DNA of 64,000 nucleotides. Origin: Nageia nagi (taxonomy: Eukaryota > Pinophyta). A model generated the notes under the pieces. That model did not search any database, was not told the origin of the DNA, and saw only the letters and a list, made by a program, of their open reading frames with translations. The number at the start of each line of letters is the position of its first letter. Position 1 is the first letter of the stretch. Positions 11,558 through 21,546 of this stretch are shown here, piece after piece. The translations under genes and the position numbers were made by a program. Location: assembly GCA_050084985.1 (NCBI GenBank), contig JBITNC010000001.1, forward strand, positions 159,154,001 to 159,218,000. Direction: 5' to 3'.

Positions 11558-12450
11558 ATGGGATATACCTTCTTACCTAGGCACATTCTCGATAGTTCCA
11601 AGTTTGGTATTTGGCAACTTTGGATGAGAGCTAAATTATAGGCAAAAAAGCTTTGGCAAATAGTTAATAAAAACTTTATTGCTCCTACAAATGAGAATGT
11701 ACTTGAGGCATACAACATGAAGAATGAATTAGCAACCTCCATGATTTTCCATGCAGTGTCAGATGAAGTGCTTCTTATGATTTTATCATCAACCTTAGCA
11801 AAAGAAGCTCGGGATAAGCTCAAGAAAACTTACCTTGGATCTAAGTTTTCAAGAAGGTTCACTATTATCCAGAAGTTGCTTAAATCTCATCAAGGGGAAG
11901 ATGAAAATGTTGCCATCTACTTGAACAAAATCATTAACCTTAGGACCCAACTTGTTGCTTGTGGGTGCAATTGGATCAATGATGAGTTCATGGTCTTTTT
12001 CATTCTCCAAAGCCTTTATTCAAAGTTTAGTAACTTTTTTATTGTAATTAAAACTAGGCTTGATGATGAAAAAAATTATTCTCCTTTAAGAACCTTTTTA
12101 GGTTTTTTTTGCAGCATAAGAAAACTCTTAACAAAAAGATGTTGATCTCTTCTCCAAATGACAATAATGTTGCTCTAGGAGCAACCAAAACTCCTTTCAA
12201 GAGAAATCTTATCCTTCCTCCTCTAACAAGTTTGAGAAAAAGACCAACAACAACAATGATAACAACAACAACAACTACTACTACTTCAAGCAAAGAGATG
12301 GGAAAAGTAAGGCATGCAAACCAAATCCTAAGGTAAAGTTTTATTGAAATTGTAACTTTTGTGGCATACATGGTCACAAAGAATTTGATTGCTATGAAAA
12401 GAAAAAAGAAGAAAATAATAAGGGAAATATAAATGTAAAGAACTTCGAAG
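11558..12450 (+). pseudogene. Element A gag (capsid and zinc knuckle), broken
   Basis: The Gag start ATG is at 11558; the first residues include RHILDSSKFGIWQLWMRAKL, the usual Copia Gag opening. A TAG at 11639-11641 stops it after 27 codons. The capsid part is open from 11717 to about 12110, then a frameshift leads to a lysine/threonine-rich stretch. A complete CCHC zinc knuckle (C-x2-C-x4-H-x4-C) is readable at 12351-12392. It cannot make a full Gag as it stands. Confidence 0.85.
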
Positions 12451-15435
12451 GGAAGAAGAATATAAAAGTTGGACTTGTTGCTGTGATCTACTCCATTTCT
12501 CACTCTTTTTCAACTGATTATATTGTTAACTCTAATTGCACTAATCACTTATGCTTTAAAAAGGATAAGTTTAAAATTTTTTATAAGTATAGAAAATATG
12601 CAATTATGATAGGTGATAATTATATCCTTTAAATCCAAGGAATTAGGAGTGTGTTGATTCATGGGAAGGTTCTTGCAAATGTGCTCTATGTTCTTAAGCT
12701 CAGAATGAACCTTGTCTTCGTGATTCAAGTTGCAATAAAATGGTATTCATATTAATTCGACTCACACTCTTGGTGCATTAAGAAAGGAATTGCCACATTG
12801 GTTAAAGGGTCAATGAAAGATGATCTTTACATTATGGATCAAGTTCCAACGAAGATATGTATTGCTACTAATATGTGTTCTAAAGGTAATCTTTGATACC
12901 AATGTTTAGAGCACCTTAGCTACAAGAGTAGTCAAGTCATAAAAGACCAAGAACTTATGGGAGGTTTGCCTTGAATTTCACCTTCAATTGATTTATGTGA
13001 GAAGTTCATTATAAGAAAAATGAATAGATAAAGTTTTGAAAAAGATAAGGTAACAAAGGCATCTCAACCTCAACTTATGCATTTAGATTTGATGGGTCCA
13101 TTTTAGACTAAGTTGCTTGGGAGAGCATCTTATGTCTTAACCTTCATCGATGACTCTAGTAGAATGACATTTGGTTATCTACTTAAGAACAAAGATATAA
13201 CCTTTTAAAGCTTAAAAAATTTCAAGGCCTTAGTTGAAAATCAAACTAACCTTAAAATCAAGATGTTGAGATTAAATAATGGAGGATAATATAACAATAA
13301 TGAGTTTAATATCTATTATGTTAGGTATGGAATCAAGAGGTAGTTTACAATTCTTTGCACTTCTCAATAAAATGGTGTTATTAAAAGGAAAAATAAGATA
13401 ATTATGGAGATGGATAGATGCATTTTGGGTAATCTTTATAGTTTTACATCTTGAATAGGTGTTCCATAAAAGCTGTTTAGGGTAGAACTCCTTTTGAGGT
13501 ATGGTCAAGAATAAAACCTAACATTTCTCACCTTAGGGTGTTTGGTTGTGAAGAATTCTCCTACTTTATTTTTTAGAAAAAGAAAATTTTGGATAAAAGA
13601 GCTAAAAAATGCATCTTTGTGGGTTATAATAGTTAGCATAGAGATTGCAGGCTCTACTCTCCATCCTACAAAGCGATGTTCATATTAAGGGATGTAAAGT
13701 TCAGTGAGCTTCTTGAAGAATTTGCTTGTAATGAGGATGTTGATGATCTAGATGACTCATCAGTTGCATCTAACTGGTTGGGTATTGATGCAAACAAGTC
13801 ACCCTAGGAATAAAATTCTCCAATATAAAGGATAACTAGGAGCATGACCTTGAAATAAATCCTTATTTTTCAAAATTGATAACAAGAATGAGCCCTCATC
13901 ATTCAAAGAAGCTTCAAAGCACAAGTGCTAGATGGAAGCCATGAAGATGTAATATAAGGCACTTATGAAAAATGAAACTTGGGACTTGGTTTGTTATCCA
14001 AATAAAAAGAATGTGATTGGTAATAAGTGGATCTACAAGGTCAAATTCAATTCAGTTGAAGATATTGAGAAATACAAGGCAAAGTTAGTGGCCAAAGGTT
14101 TTGCTCAAATATATGGTGTTAATTATAAGGAAACCTTTGCTCTTATGGCAAAAATGCCTATTGTTAGAATTATTCTTGCTCTTTCAGCAACTAAAGGATG
14201 GAAATTTTTTTCAACTTAATGTCAAGAGTGCATTTCTCAATGGTGACTTAAATATAGAAATCTACATGAATCAACCATAAGGGTTTGTTGTGGAAGGAAA
14301 AGACTCATTTGTGTGTAAGCTAAAGAAGTCATTATATGGACTTAAGTAAGCACCTAGAGCCTTGTACAAAAAGATTTTATGATACTTTGTAGACATTGGA
14401 TTCTCCAAGTGCTTCTTTGACTTTGATCTATATGTGCTCAATCAAGGAAAAGATGTGGTTTTGATTCTCTTTTATGTGGATGATCTTCTCATAATTGAGA
14501 ATAATGATGAAATCATTCAAGAGTGTATATCCAAACTTAAGGTAACGTTTGAAATGACTAATCTTGGTCTCTTGCATTACTACCTTGAAATGTAAGTATA
14601 CCAATACAAGGATTATATTTATCTTAGTTAATCCAAGTATATATCAGACATCTTGCAAAAGTTTGGAATGGAGGAGTTTAGATATGCTATAATCCTAGTC
14701 TCTCTTGGAATCACTATTTCCCTTAGCTCTAACTCTCATTTGGTAGATGCTACAACTTATAGGTAATTAATTAGTAGCCTTCTTTATTTGACTATTTCTA
14801 AACCAGATATTACCTTTATAGTGAATTTGATGGCACAATTCATGCAAAAACCATATGTTAAGCACCTCAATACTGTTAAGCAAATCTTGAGATATGTTGT
14901 AGGGATGAAAGATCTTGCTCTCAAGTATTTCAAGTTACCCTCATTTATTCTCTCAAGGTTCGTAGATTTTGACTATGAGGGAGATAGAGATGATAGGAAA
15001 TCAACCTCTGCATATGTGTTTAGTGTTGGTTAAGGTGCTATCTCTTGGGCTTCCATAAAGCAACCTACTATTTCACTTTCCACCACATAAGCTAAATATC
15101 GAGCCATGTCTCTTGTAGCCCAAGAAGCTATTTAGCTTAGGCATCTTCTAACAAAAATTAGCTATGGGAAAGTTGGCCCATCTTTAATTTCTTTAGATAA
15201 TCAATCAACTATTTCTCTAGCTAAGAATCTTGTGTTCCATCAAAGAATAAAACATGTGGAAATCTAAGACCATTTCATCAAGGAAAAGGTTCTTGATGGC
15301 ATTATCACCTAGAGTATTGTCCATCAACCTTGAACTCTACTTATTTGTTCACTAAGCCCCTACCTGAAGCTCAGTTCAATAAGATTAGAGATACTATTGG
15401 GTTGGTGAAGTTGCCTTTAAGGGGAGTGAAGTTTG
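12451..15435 (+). pseudogene. Element A pol (PR, IN, RT, RNase H), broken
   Basis: The order is a decayed protease (IVNSNCTNH where IVDSGATNH is expected), integrase about 12890-13600, reverse transcriptase about 13930-14700 with an intact FYVDDLL catalytic motif near 14475, and RNase H about 14760-15400 including DDRKSTSAYVFS. Many in-frame stops occur, a large share of them CAA or CAG turned into TAA or TAG (for example LK*APRA, LS*SK, YR*LI). Stops at 13104-13106, 13341-13343, 15133-15135 and 15265-15267 have counterparts at the same codons in element B. Confidence 0.88.
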
Positions 15436-15528
15436 AATTTTTATGTTGAATTCATGTTTATGATGAAAACTTCACCCTTAGGAGGATTTTATGTTGTATA
15501 GTGTTGATCCTATTTATACCTTCATGGT

Positions 15529-15552
15529 AAGTTTGCTCTGCATGATGAACTT
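15529..15552 (+). promoter_or_regulatory. Element A 3' non-coding hairpin (single copy)
   Basis: AAGTTT, a 12-nt loop containing GCTCTGCATGAT, then GAACTT: a 6-bp stem with one U-G pair as RNA. The flanks (ATACCTTCATGGT before, GTATAA after) match the unit that occurs five times in element B. No function is known to me. Confidence 0.6.
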
Positions 15553-16105
15553 GTATAATTTTTTTTGAGAAAATGATTGGCCATCCTAGCACTGTTCAGT
15601 TATCCATGTATGAAGAACTCATATGTGCATTTTGTTATGCTTTATTTTGTAATGATAATCAACATATATTTTGTATACAGCAAGTGACTATGAGTATTGG
15701 TTTGACATCTTTATGATGACTTGTAGGGAACCATTGATCAGTTTATGATGGCATTATTTGATTCATTTATCCTTATTGATATGAATGTGTTCCATCTAAT
15801 TGATCCTATTGTTTAAGCTTTTTTTAACTTGTAAGATTCTTTGAGATTGCATGTTACTTACTTCAGGTGCACATGCTCATGGAGACTCATCATGACTTCT
15901 AGTTGGATGACTACTTTATGTACATCAAGACCACTTATGTTTAATGATTGTATTGTAAACCATTTATTAAAATGGTAAAATAATAAGTCTCAGACTAAGA
16001 TCTTGCTTACTTCACAAAGATGTAAAAGTTCTCATCTATGATTATATCTGTACGAAGGATAACTCTTTTTCTTCTCTCTTATTCACTCTATCCCAATATT
16101 GCGTT

Positions 16106-16114
16106 AAGGGGGAG
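16106..16114 (+). other. Element A polypurine tract
   Basis: AAGGGGGAG immediately before the right LTR, the expected plus-strand primer for reverse transcription. Confidence 0.8.
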
Positions 16115-16616
16115 TGTTGTAATGTATAATGCATTATTACAAGGTTTTGTAATTTTTCTCTTTGTAAATTCACTAATACTTAAATGTATCTCTAGATACC
16201 TTAAGTATTTAAGTGAATATGATAATTTAACTTGTCCTACACTCCATCTCATGAGCATGCCCCTTAGGTAAAAGGGAGTTGCATGTCATGCCTTTATACA
16301 TTAGTTAAAAGGGTGATCTAAAGGGGGATTTTTAGCCTATAAATAGAAGGCCCCCTCTTTGAGATCACACACCACTTTGTGAAGAAATGTTATGCTTTAG
16401 GATAGTGTTTAGGAGATGAAGTTAGGAGGATTACAAGAGAGTTATCTTTGTGAATGAAGTAAGATCTAGTTAGTGGATGTACTCTTAGTTGGAGGAATGA
16501 CTTTATATCTTGAGTCACTTGTGAGATTGATTTTATGCTTTAGTATATTGTTGATTAAGTGAGCTTTCATATAATCTTAGGCATTTAGGAATTTAGTGTA
16601 AGTGTTAGTTCCTTTA
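16115..16616 (+). repeat. Element A right LTR
   Basis: A 502-bp LTR starting TGTTGTAATG. It aligns end to end with the left LTR with roughly 40 differences by eye. Its U3 inverted repeat is at 16168-16218. The terminal CA has become TA. Confidence 0.9.
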
Positions 16617-16800
16617 ATGAGATTCAAGCTTGGCATTGATATCATTGTGTTAATCTCTAAATGACCTCCTAATGTTTTAGGTAAAGAGGAAAAATGAATA
16701 CTGGCCATGATACTCCCCCATATGCTTTGGGAAATCTAGAAGGAAAGAAATAGATGAATATTCTAAGAAAAAATGATGATAGTGGAAAGATTGATAAGAA
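16617..16800 (+). pseudogene. LINE fragment, continuation beyond element A
   Basis: At 16707-16770 the frame reads MILPHMLWEI, a stop, KERNR, a stop, IF. This matches the WEIWKERNRRIF-like segment that lies downstream of the zf-RVT domain in plant LINEs. It is the expected continuation of the fragment ending at 8314, so element A landed inside this LINE. TAG replaces a conserved Trp codon. Confidence 0.6.
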
Positions 16801-17342
16801 AATTTTTTTGTATGGCGGATGAGAGTTGGAAGCTTATCTATAAAGATGAGTAGGATTCAAATACAAGTAGTAAGGATAGGGAAGCGAGACACTCACATGT
16901 TGGGCATGAATGAAAGAAGGCAAGCCAGAAGGAGAGCATGTGCAAAAGTGACATGCCCTCTCTTCACATAAAAGGCACAAATTGAGATGAGGTTTATCGT
17001 TGATTATGAGGACATGTGGAGGGCCTAGATTTGGTTTCTAGTTAGCAACCTAGATTTTACTTATTAGAAAGGAGCACCCGTAACCACTCTACATTCTAGT
17101 TGCATGAAGAAAGGATGATAGCATAGAAGCATCTAAAACTAGCTATAGGAGAAGAAATTAGGAGGGACCAAGTATTTTGGTAAATCTTATGCAATATTGG
17201 TATAAATGGATTTGTGGATGTCCTAAATGATCATAAGCCTAACTAGTCAAGACATGTATCAACTTCATAGAATGGAGGAAGTATCATGGTTGATAGGTGA
17301 TGTTTTTCAATCAACCCTAAACTAATTGAAGTAGCTACGAAG

Positions 17343-17657
17343 ATGGCCAATTCTAAAGTGCAAACATTCTACAAGAAAGGGGTTCCTCTCTCGAAGATAA
17401 GGAAATCACCCTTCCTAATTACACCTGTTCGATATCCTTGGAATGAGGTGGCAAAAATAATTGTGAAATTGTTCACCATGGAAGGTAGATACATTGAACT
17501 ATTTGGCATTCACTTTATTATGTTAAATAATCTTAGAGGTAAGTATAGGATTAATCTCCCCTGCTTTCTATATAATTTAATGGATACATGTATTAGAAAG
17601 CATAGGAGAGCAATGTCAATGCACCAAGGATTAATCAAAATCTTGGTGGATTTTTGA
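17343..17657 (+). CDS. Unknown ORF, possibly plant-transposon associated
   Basis: A 104-codon frame. The segment FTMEGRYIELFGIHFIMLNN, followed by NLPCFLYNLM and MSMHQGLIKILVDF, reminds me of ORFs found beside plant transposons, where a helical domain of this general pattern is common; I cannot name the family. It ends in a stop and the sequence continues in another frame at 17698, so it is probably a frameshifted remnant. Confidence 0.3.
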   Translation: MANSKVQTFYKKGVPLSKIRKSPFLITPVRYPWNEVAKIIVKLFTMEGRYIELFGIHFIMLNNLRGKYRINLPCFLYNLMDTCIRKHRRAMSMHQGLIKILVDF

Positions 17658-17697
17658 GCACTTGGGGGCGACAAGGGTGAGGCCCCTATTTTAATAG

Positions 17698-18027
17698 GTG
17701 CTTGAACCTCCTCCAATAGATCCAAATCCCATATATTCCTATAGTAGTATCTCTCAACTAAGGATTCCCCCAATTGAGGAGCTTATCACATCTCTAATTA
17801 TTATGGTCTCTTTAGACTTAGAGGACTCAGTATCAAATGTTGGTGAGAATGAAGCTATGTTTAGAAAGAGGGGTAAGTTTGTGGTAGACTTTGAAGATGA
17901 TGAAGAACTGGATGAAGAGATGGAAGAAGATGAGATGGAGGTTGAAGAAGAGAATAAGGAAGAATTGATGGAACCACTTGATGTTACGGGTATGGAGGAG
18001 AACTCTTCTAAGGAACCCCTAAGTTAG
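17698..18027 (+). CDS. Unknown ORF with strongly acidic tail
   Basis: A 109-codon frame just downstream of, and in a different frame from, 17343-17657. It opens with a proline-rich stretch (LEPPPIDPNP) and has a very acidic run at about residues 62-92, mostly Glu and Asp. The two frames probably belong to one broken coding sequence. Element B is inserted 350 bp downstream. Confidence 0.3.
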   Translation: MLEPPPIDPNPIYSYSSISQLRIPPIEELITSLIIMVSLDLEDSVSNVGENEAMFRKRGKFVVDFEDDEELDEEMEEDEMEVEEENKEELMEPLDVTGMEENSSKEPLS

Positions 18028-18376
18028 CTGATAACATATGTGTCATAAGAGCTCTAAGTCCCTATAGAAGAATCAAATGACATGCAGTGGTCAGCCTTAG
18101 AAATTGGATATAAGGATATAGATGTTAATTCCCTTATGATAAACCAAAGCTAGATGAATGAGGAGGAGGTGGAGGATCTTTAAACTCACCTAGAGGAATA
18201 AAATCCTCAAAAGAATTACTTTAGGTAGGATCCTACTAGCTCTAGTAAGTTACAAATGATCATTCCTAAAATGAGATTAAAGAAGGTCTATAAGAAACTT
18301 AGACACTTTGCTGAATGGGGATGAATTGGAAGGAGAGGAAAATAATGGAGGCATGTTTTTTTAGTCATAAGGGAAA

Positions 18377-18381
18377 TGAAA
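18377..18381 (+). other. Target site duplication of element B (left)
   Basis: TGAAA directly before the left LTR matches TGAAA at 26690-26694 directly after the right LTR. Confidence 0.9.
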
Positions 18382-18427
18382 TGTTAGAATTTGTAATGAA
18401 ATATTGTGAATATCTAAACTCCTTGTA

Positions 18428-18480
18428 AATTCTATTAATCACTTAAGGGTATGTATATACCTTAAGAGATTAATTGAATT
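18428..18480. promoter_or_regulatory. Inverted repeat in U3 of B left LTR
   Basis: A near-palindrome of about 24 bp per arm around GTAT. It is at the same LTR position as in element A although the arm sequence differs. Confidence 0.7.
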
Positions 18481-18603
18481 CTTTAATATGTAGACTTTAA
18501 CTTTACCAAGTGGTTAGTTGGTAGGTTAAAGTTAGGTGATACATTTATTGTAACCCAAACCTTACCCTTGGGTTAAAGGGAGGTTAGGGAGGTGCTCTCA
18601 AGC

Positions 18604-18611
18604 TATAAATA
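18604..18611 (+). promoter_or_regulatory. TATA box of element B left LTR
   Basis: TATAAATA in AGCTATAAATAGAGGG. The right LTR has the same box at 26431-26438. Confidence 0.75.
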
Positions 18612-18862
18612 GAGGGCCTCTCCTCTTGTAACATAACAAAGTTCTTGGAGTAAGATTACTCTACTAGTTGTGTAGGAGAGGAAGAGAATAGTTGTAAGAG
18701 GGCATACTTGAGAATTGGGATACTAGTTGTGGATGTACTCCCAAGGAGGGAGGAACCACATTACACTTGTGTTATCTTGTGTGATTGTGTTATCTTGTGT
18801 ATGATTGAGTTTCCTAGTCTTAGGTCCTTGAGGATTTGTTTAGATCTAGTTCAAATCCTTCA

Positions 18863-18880
18863 ATTGGTATTAGAGCCTTG
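18863..18880 (+). other. Element B primer-binding site
   Basis: ATTGGTATTAGAGCCTTG follows the LTR and matches the initiator-Met tRNA complement TGGTATCAGAGC with one change. Confidence 0.85.
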
Positions 18881-18952
18881 GTGTGGAAGCTCTTCTCCTT
18901 GGTGTGGAAGCTCTTCTTCTTGGTGTAGAAGCTCTTCTTGGTGTGGAAGCTA
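18877..18952 (+). repeat. 21-bp tandem repeat in B leader
   Basis: About 3.5 copies of CTTGGTGTGGAAGCTCTTCTT, starting at the edge of the primer site. Element A has only a diverged trace (GAAGCTCTTCTTCAACATCTTGG). Confidence 0.8.
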
Positions 18953-19458
18953 CATATTGGAGGTTCTTCATCCTTCTTCATTCCTCATCTTACACCCATT
19001 GGTGAGGTAAATTTTAAGAGAAGGTATAAATTTCCTCCTCATTTGGTCATTTTTTTTGGATTATTGCATTAGATACTAACATATTTTGTGAGATATTGGA
19101 GTTTATTTCTTGCAAAATATGATTAAAATGACAATGCAAGTATTTTTTTTCCTATACTAACCTCTTATGTTAGTAGCATTTTTTTTACAAAAATGCTTAA
19201 TACATGCTATACCTTTTTTAAGAGGATACTATGAAATGCAAATATTTTTACTAAGATTTTTTTATGTTAGTAGTATTATGATATTACTATTTGCTTACAA
19301 ATTAGTAATATATTATTGTGAAATTTCTCCTACATATACTACCATTTTTTATGTTAATGGTATTTTTAGTGAGGCATGAACATTTAAAAAATTAAAGAGG
19401 AGGACAATTTTTTTTGTTCTACCACAATTTTAGGGGCACAATAATATATTTAAAGGCT

Positions 19459-19459
<1 letters not shown>

Positions 19460-19495
<36 letters not shown>
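19460..19495. repeat. (TA)n microsatellite
   Basis: About 16 TA units, followed shortly by a second short TA run near 19515. Confidence 0.9.
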
Positions 19496-19499
<4 letters not shown>

Positions 19500-19595
19500 T
19501 GTTTTTTGTTTAAAATATATATATTATAGGGGGCGGGTCAGGGCAAATAAAAATAAATTTTTTATGATCACGATAAAAAATTAAAACCATATTAA

Positions 19596-20154
19596 TTTTT
19601 ATTAAAATTCATTGGGGGCAGCACAAATAAACATTATTCGCCTCCACCTCCCCGTGCGAGTGGTGGTAGCTCCTCCCGACCACCTCCGCGCATGCTCCTC
19701 TGCCCGCCTCCACCACCATGCCCTTCAACGCATGCAGGGACATACCGACTGCATTTCCATGGACTGCAATCATCATAGGATATCCACACACCGAACTGTT
19801 GAAGGGTTACACATGCAGTGTTTACACAAGTTGCAGTCTCCTCCATGCCTTCAGACCATAAACTCCTCTGATCGCAGAGTGTTTGATGTGGTGCAAGATT
19901 TTGACCCCATTTCATGACATGCAATGATCGCAGAATCTGCATAGCGCACGACCTCAACTTCTCTGCCCTAGCATCCAATAATCGTAGGATATGCCCACAC
20001 CATTTCATGGATTGAAATGCTCATCGGATTTGCACCCCAAATGGCTCTATTCTGATTATTAATGTGACCCTCCTCCCTCACCGCCCTGAAGTCATGCCTT
20101 GGGTGGTCAACCACTGACTGGCCGCCCCACATGCCCTCCACCACCCTCCGTGGC
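19596..20154. other. GC-rich filler segment inside element B
   Basis: A sharply GC-richer stretch than anything around it, with CCTCC and CCACC words and CpG sites. It joins the inverted Gag start at 20154/20155. Element A has no counterpart. Three overlapping frames on both strands are open here (for example 19634-20008 minus) but none looks like a known protein, and open frames are expected by chance in GC-rich DNA. It may be captured host DNA. Confidence 0.55.
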
Positions 20155-21475
20155 CTTGGAACCATTGAGTATATGCTTGGGAACGAAGGTTTCAACCATT
20201 GCTACAAAAAGAGTAAATATGCAATAAGAATGCAAACTTTTACACTTTTCCATCTATATATATAAAACATCTAATAAGCAAACATGTCCCACATGTGCAA
20301 ACTTATTAACCACGATTCATAGAAGGATAAAGTTGGGGTTGTTTTCTTGTATAGAATTAGGCCTTCACCTGGATGCCCACAAGGTGGAGCCCAGGTACTA
20401 CCAATCCTCAACCAGTTCACCTTGGTCAGTAATATACTCTCACAAGGAGATGTACTAACTATTTTCCAAGGATCCGATGTATCTTGGACCGACCATTTTA
20501 ATTATCTTGATTAAGGTTTTCAGTTTTCCTCCTAGGTTATCAGGATAATCCCTGAATGGACGTGCGGACATGTGGTATCACTACACACATGCCTGTCCAC
20601 CTAATAGAGTTATGTCCAATCCAATAGAGGTCTTAGGGGCAATTAAGACGGACTTACCACCACTTGGGTCTTCGGACTAAAAAGGCTCCACTCTGCCCTG
20701 TCCTCACCTCATGGCTCCCCAAACAAGTCATGTTGTGGAAAAAATACATGCGAATGTATTCATTTTAGGGGTTACTTTCAAGATTTTGCGTATTTGCAAG
20801 TATAAAGCAAATGTGCAAAAATATAAAGTAAAGTGAAAATACTCCATCCACACGAACTTGAAACCTTAAGAGTCCAAAATCGAGTCCAATGGGTTTTGTA
20901 CTAACCCCTAAAGGACTTTTACATTTTTCATATTTTTGCTTAAGTTCAAAAATAATGAATTTTTCAAATGCTAAGTCCTATTTAGCATTAATCCATAACT
21001 TAAACATGTATTAGTCCATGACTTAAAATTAAGTTTTAAACATGCATCATGCATTTTAACTTAAAAATTTAAGTACTAAGCATGCTTTAGTCCTAACAAG
21101 GTTAAGAGGCATGCATTTTAGCATGCAAGATCTAGTAACATGCAAGATCTATTTAGCATGCAAGATCCATAAAGATTTAAGTAAAAAATTATAAAAATCC
21201 CCCTCGTTTTTACTTAAAGTGCTAACAACTTGGATGCTAAAGATTATGTTTAAGTATGGTTTCTCCCTATTGTTTACTTAAGGGGTCATCCCTAAAAAAG
21301 GGTCTGTGAAGTATCTAGTTTAAGTAAATATAGCCTTTGTTTACTTAAAAAAGACAGGGAAAAAAAAAAAACCTTTAAATATTTAAGTTTGACTAAGGCA
21401 AAAAATCAAATCAAATTTGTAGTGGGTAAAAAAAATTAAATACCCAACAACTAGAGTTGACAAAAAAAATTTGAA
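20155..21475 (-). repeat. Inverted leader and Gag-start segment of element B
   Basis: Read on the minus strand this segment aligns with element A from about 9940 to 11600. Matching landmarks include the AACATGACTTATTTGG, CCTAGGAGGAAAAC and TTGAGGATTGGTGGTACC regions. The Gag start is also here on the minus strand: ATG at 20199-20197, reading MVETFVPKHILNGSK, preceded by a TTTTTGTAG acceptor-like sequence as in A. Sense Gag resumes only at about 21547. The inversion separates the promoter and first Gag codons from the rest of gag. Confidence 0.85.
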
Positions 21476-21546
21476 GGGCCATGTGTAAGCCTCATGGAGG
21501 GGGAGAGGCTGGGCAGAGTTGGTAGGGGAGACCAAAGTGTGTAGAA

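Larger units (their letters stand above)
8315..16616 (+). mobile_element. Copia LTR retrotransposon A, old and degenerate
   Basis: A full-length element of about 8.3 kb: LTR, initiator-Met primer site, long leader, gag, protease, integrase, reverse transcriptase, RNase H, 3' non-coding region, polypurine tract, LTR. The order integrase before reverse transcriptase makes it Ty1/Copia. The two LTRs differ at roughly 8-9% of positions by my reading, and gag-pol carries many stops and frameshifts, so it is an old insertion. The right LTR ends in TA, not CA, and no clean target duplication was found (AAGTG left, ATGAG right). It sits inside a LINE and is the sister of element B. Confidence 0.9.
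18382..18862 (+). repeat. Element B left LTR
   Basis: 481 bp, from TGTTAGAATT to AATCCTTCA. A TATA box (TATAAATA) is at 18604-18611. The U3 inverted repeat is at 18428-18480, with arms AATTCTATTAATCACTTAAG and AATTCAATTAATCTCTTAAG when the second is read as its complement. Confidence 0.95.

Noticed and set aside
12054-12503. 149-codon minus-strand ORF with a poly-Val stretch
   Set aside because: It is antisense to the gag linker of element A; the Val run comes from an ACA/ACT-rich tract.
8310-16621. Target duplication for element A (AAGTG against ATGAG)
   Set aside because: The sequences do not match well enough; the right LTR end is mutated.
19634-20008. 124-codon minus-strand ORF and overlapping frames in the GC-rich segment of element B
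   Set aside because: Open frames on both strands in GC-rich DNA, no family motif, and a location inside a broken retrotransposon.
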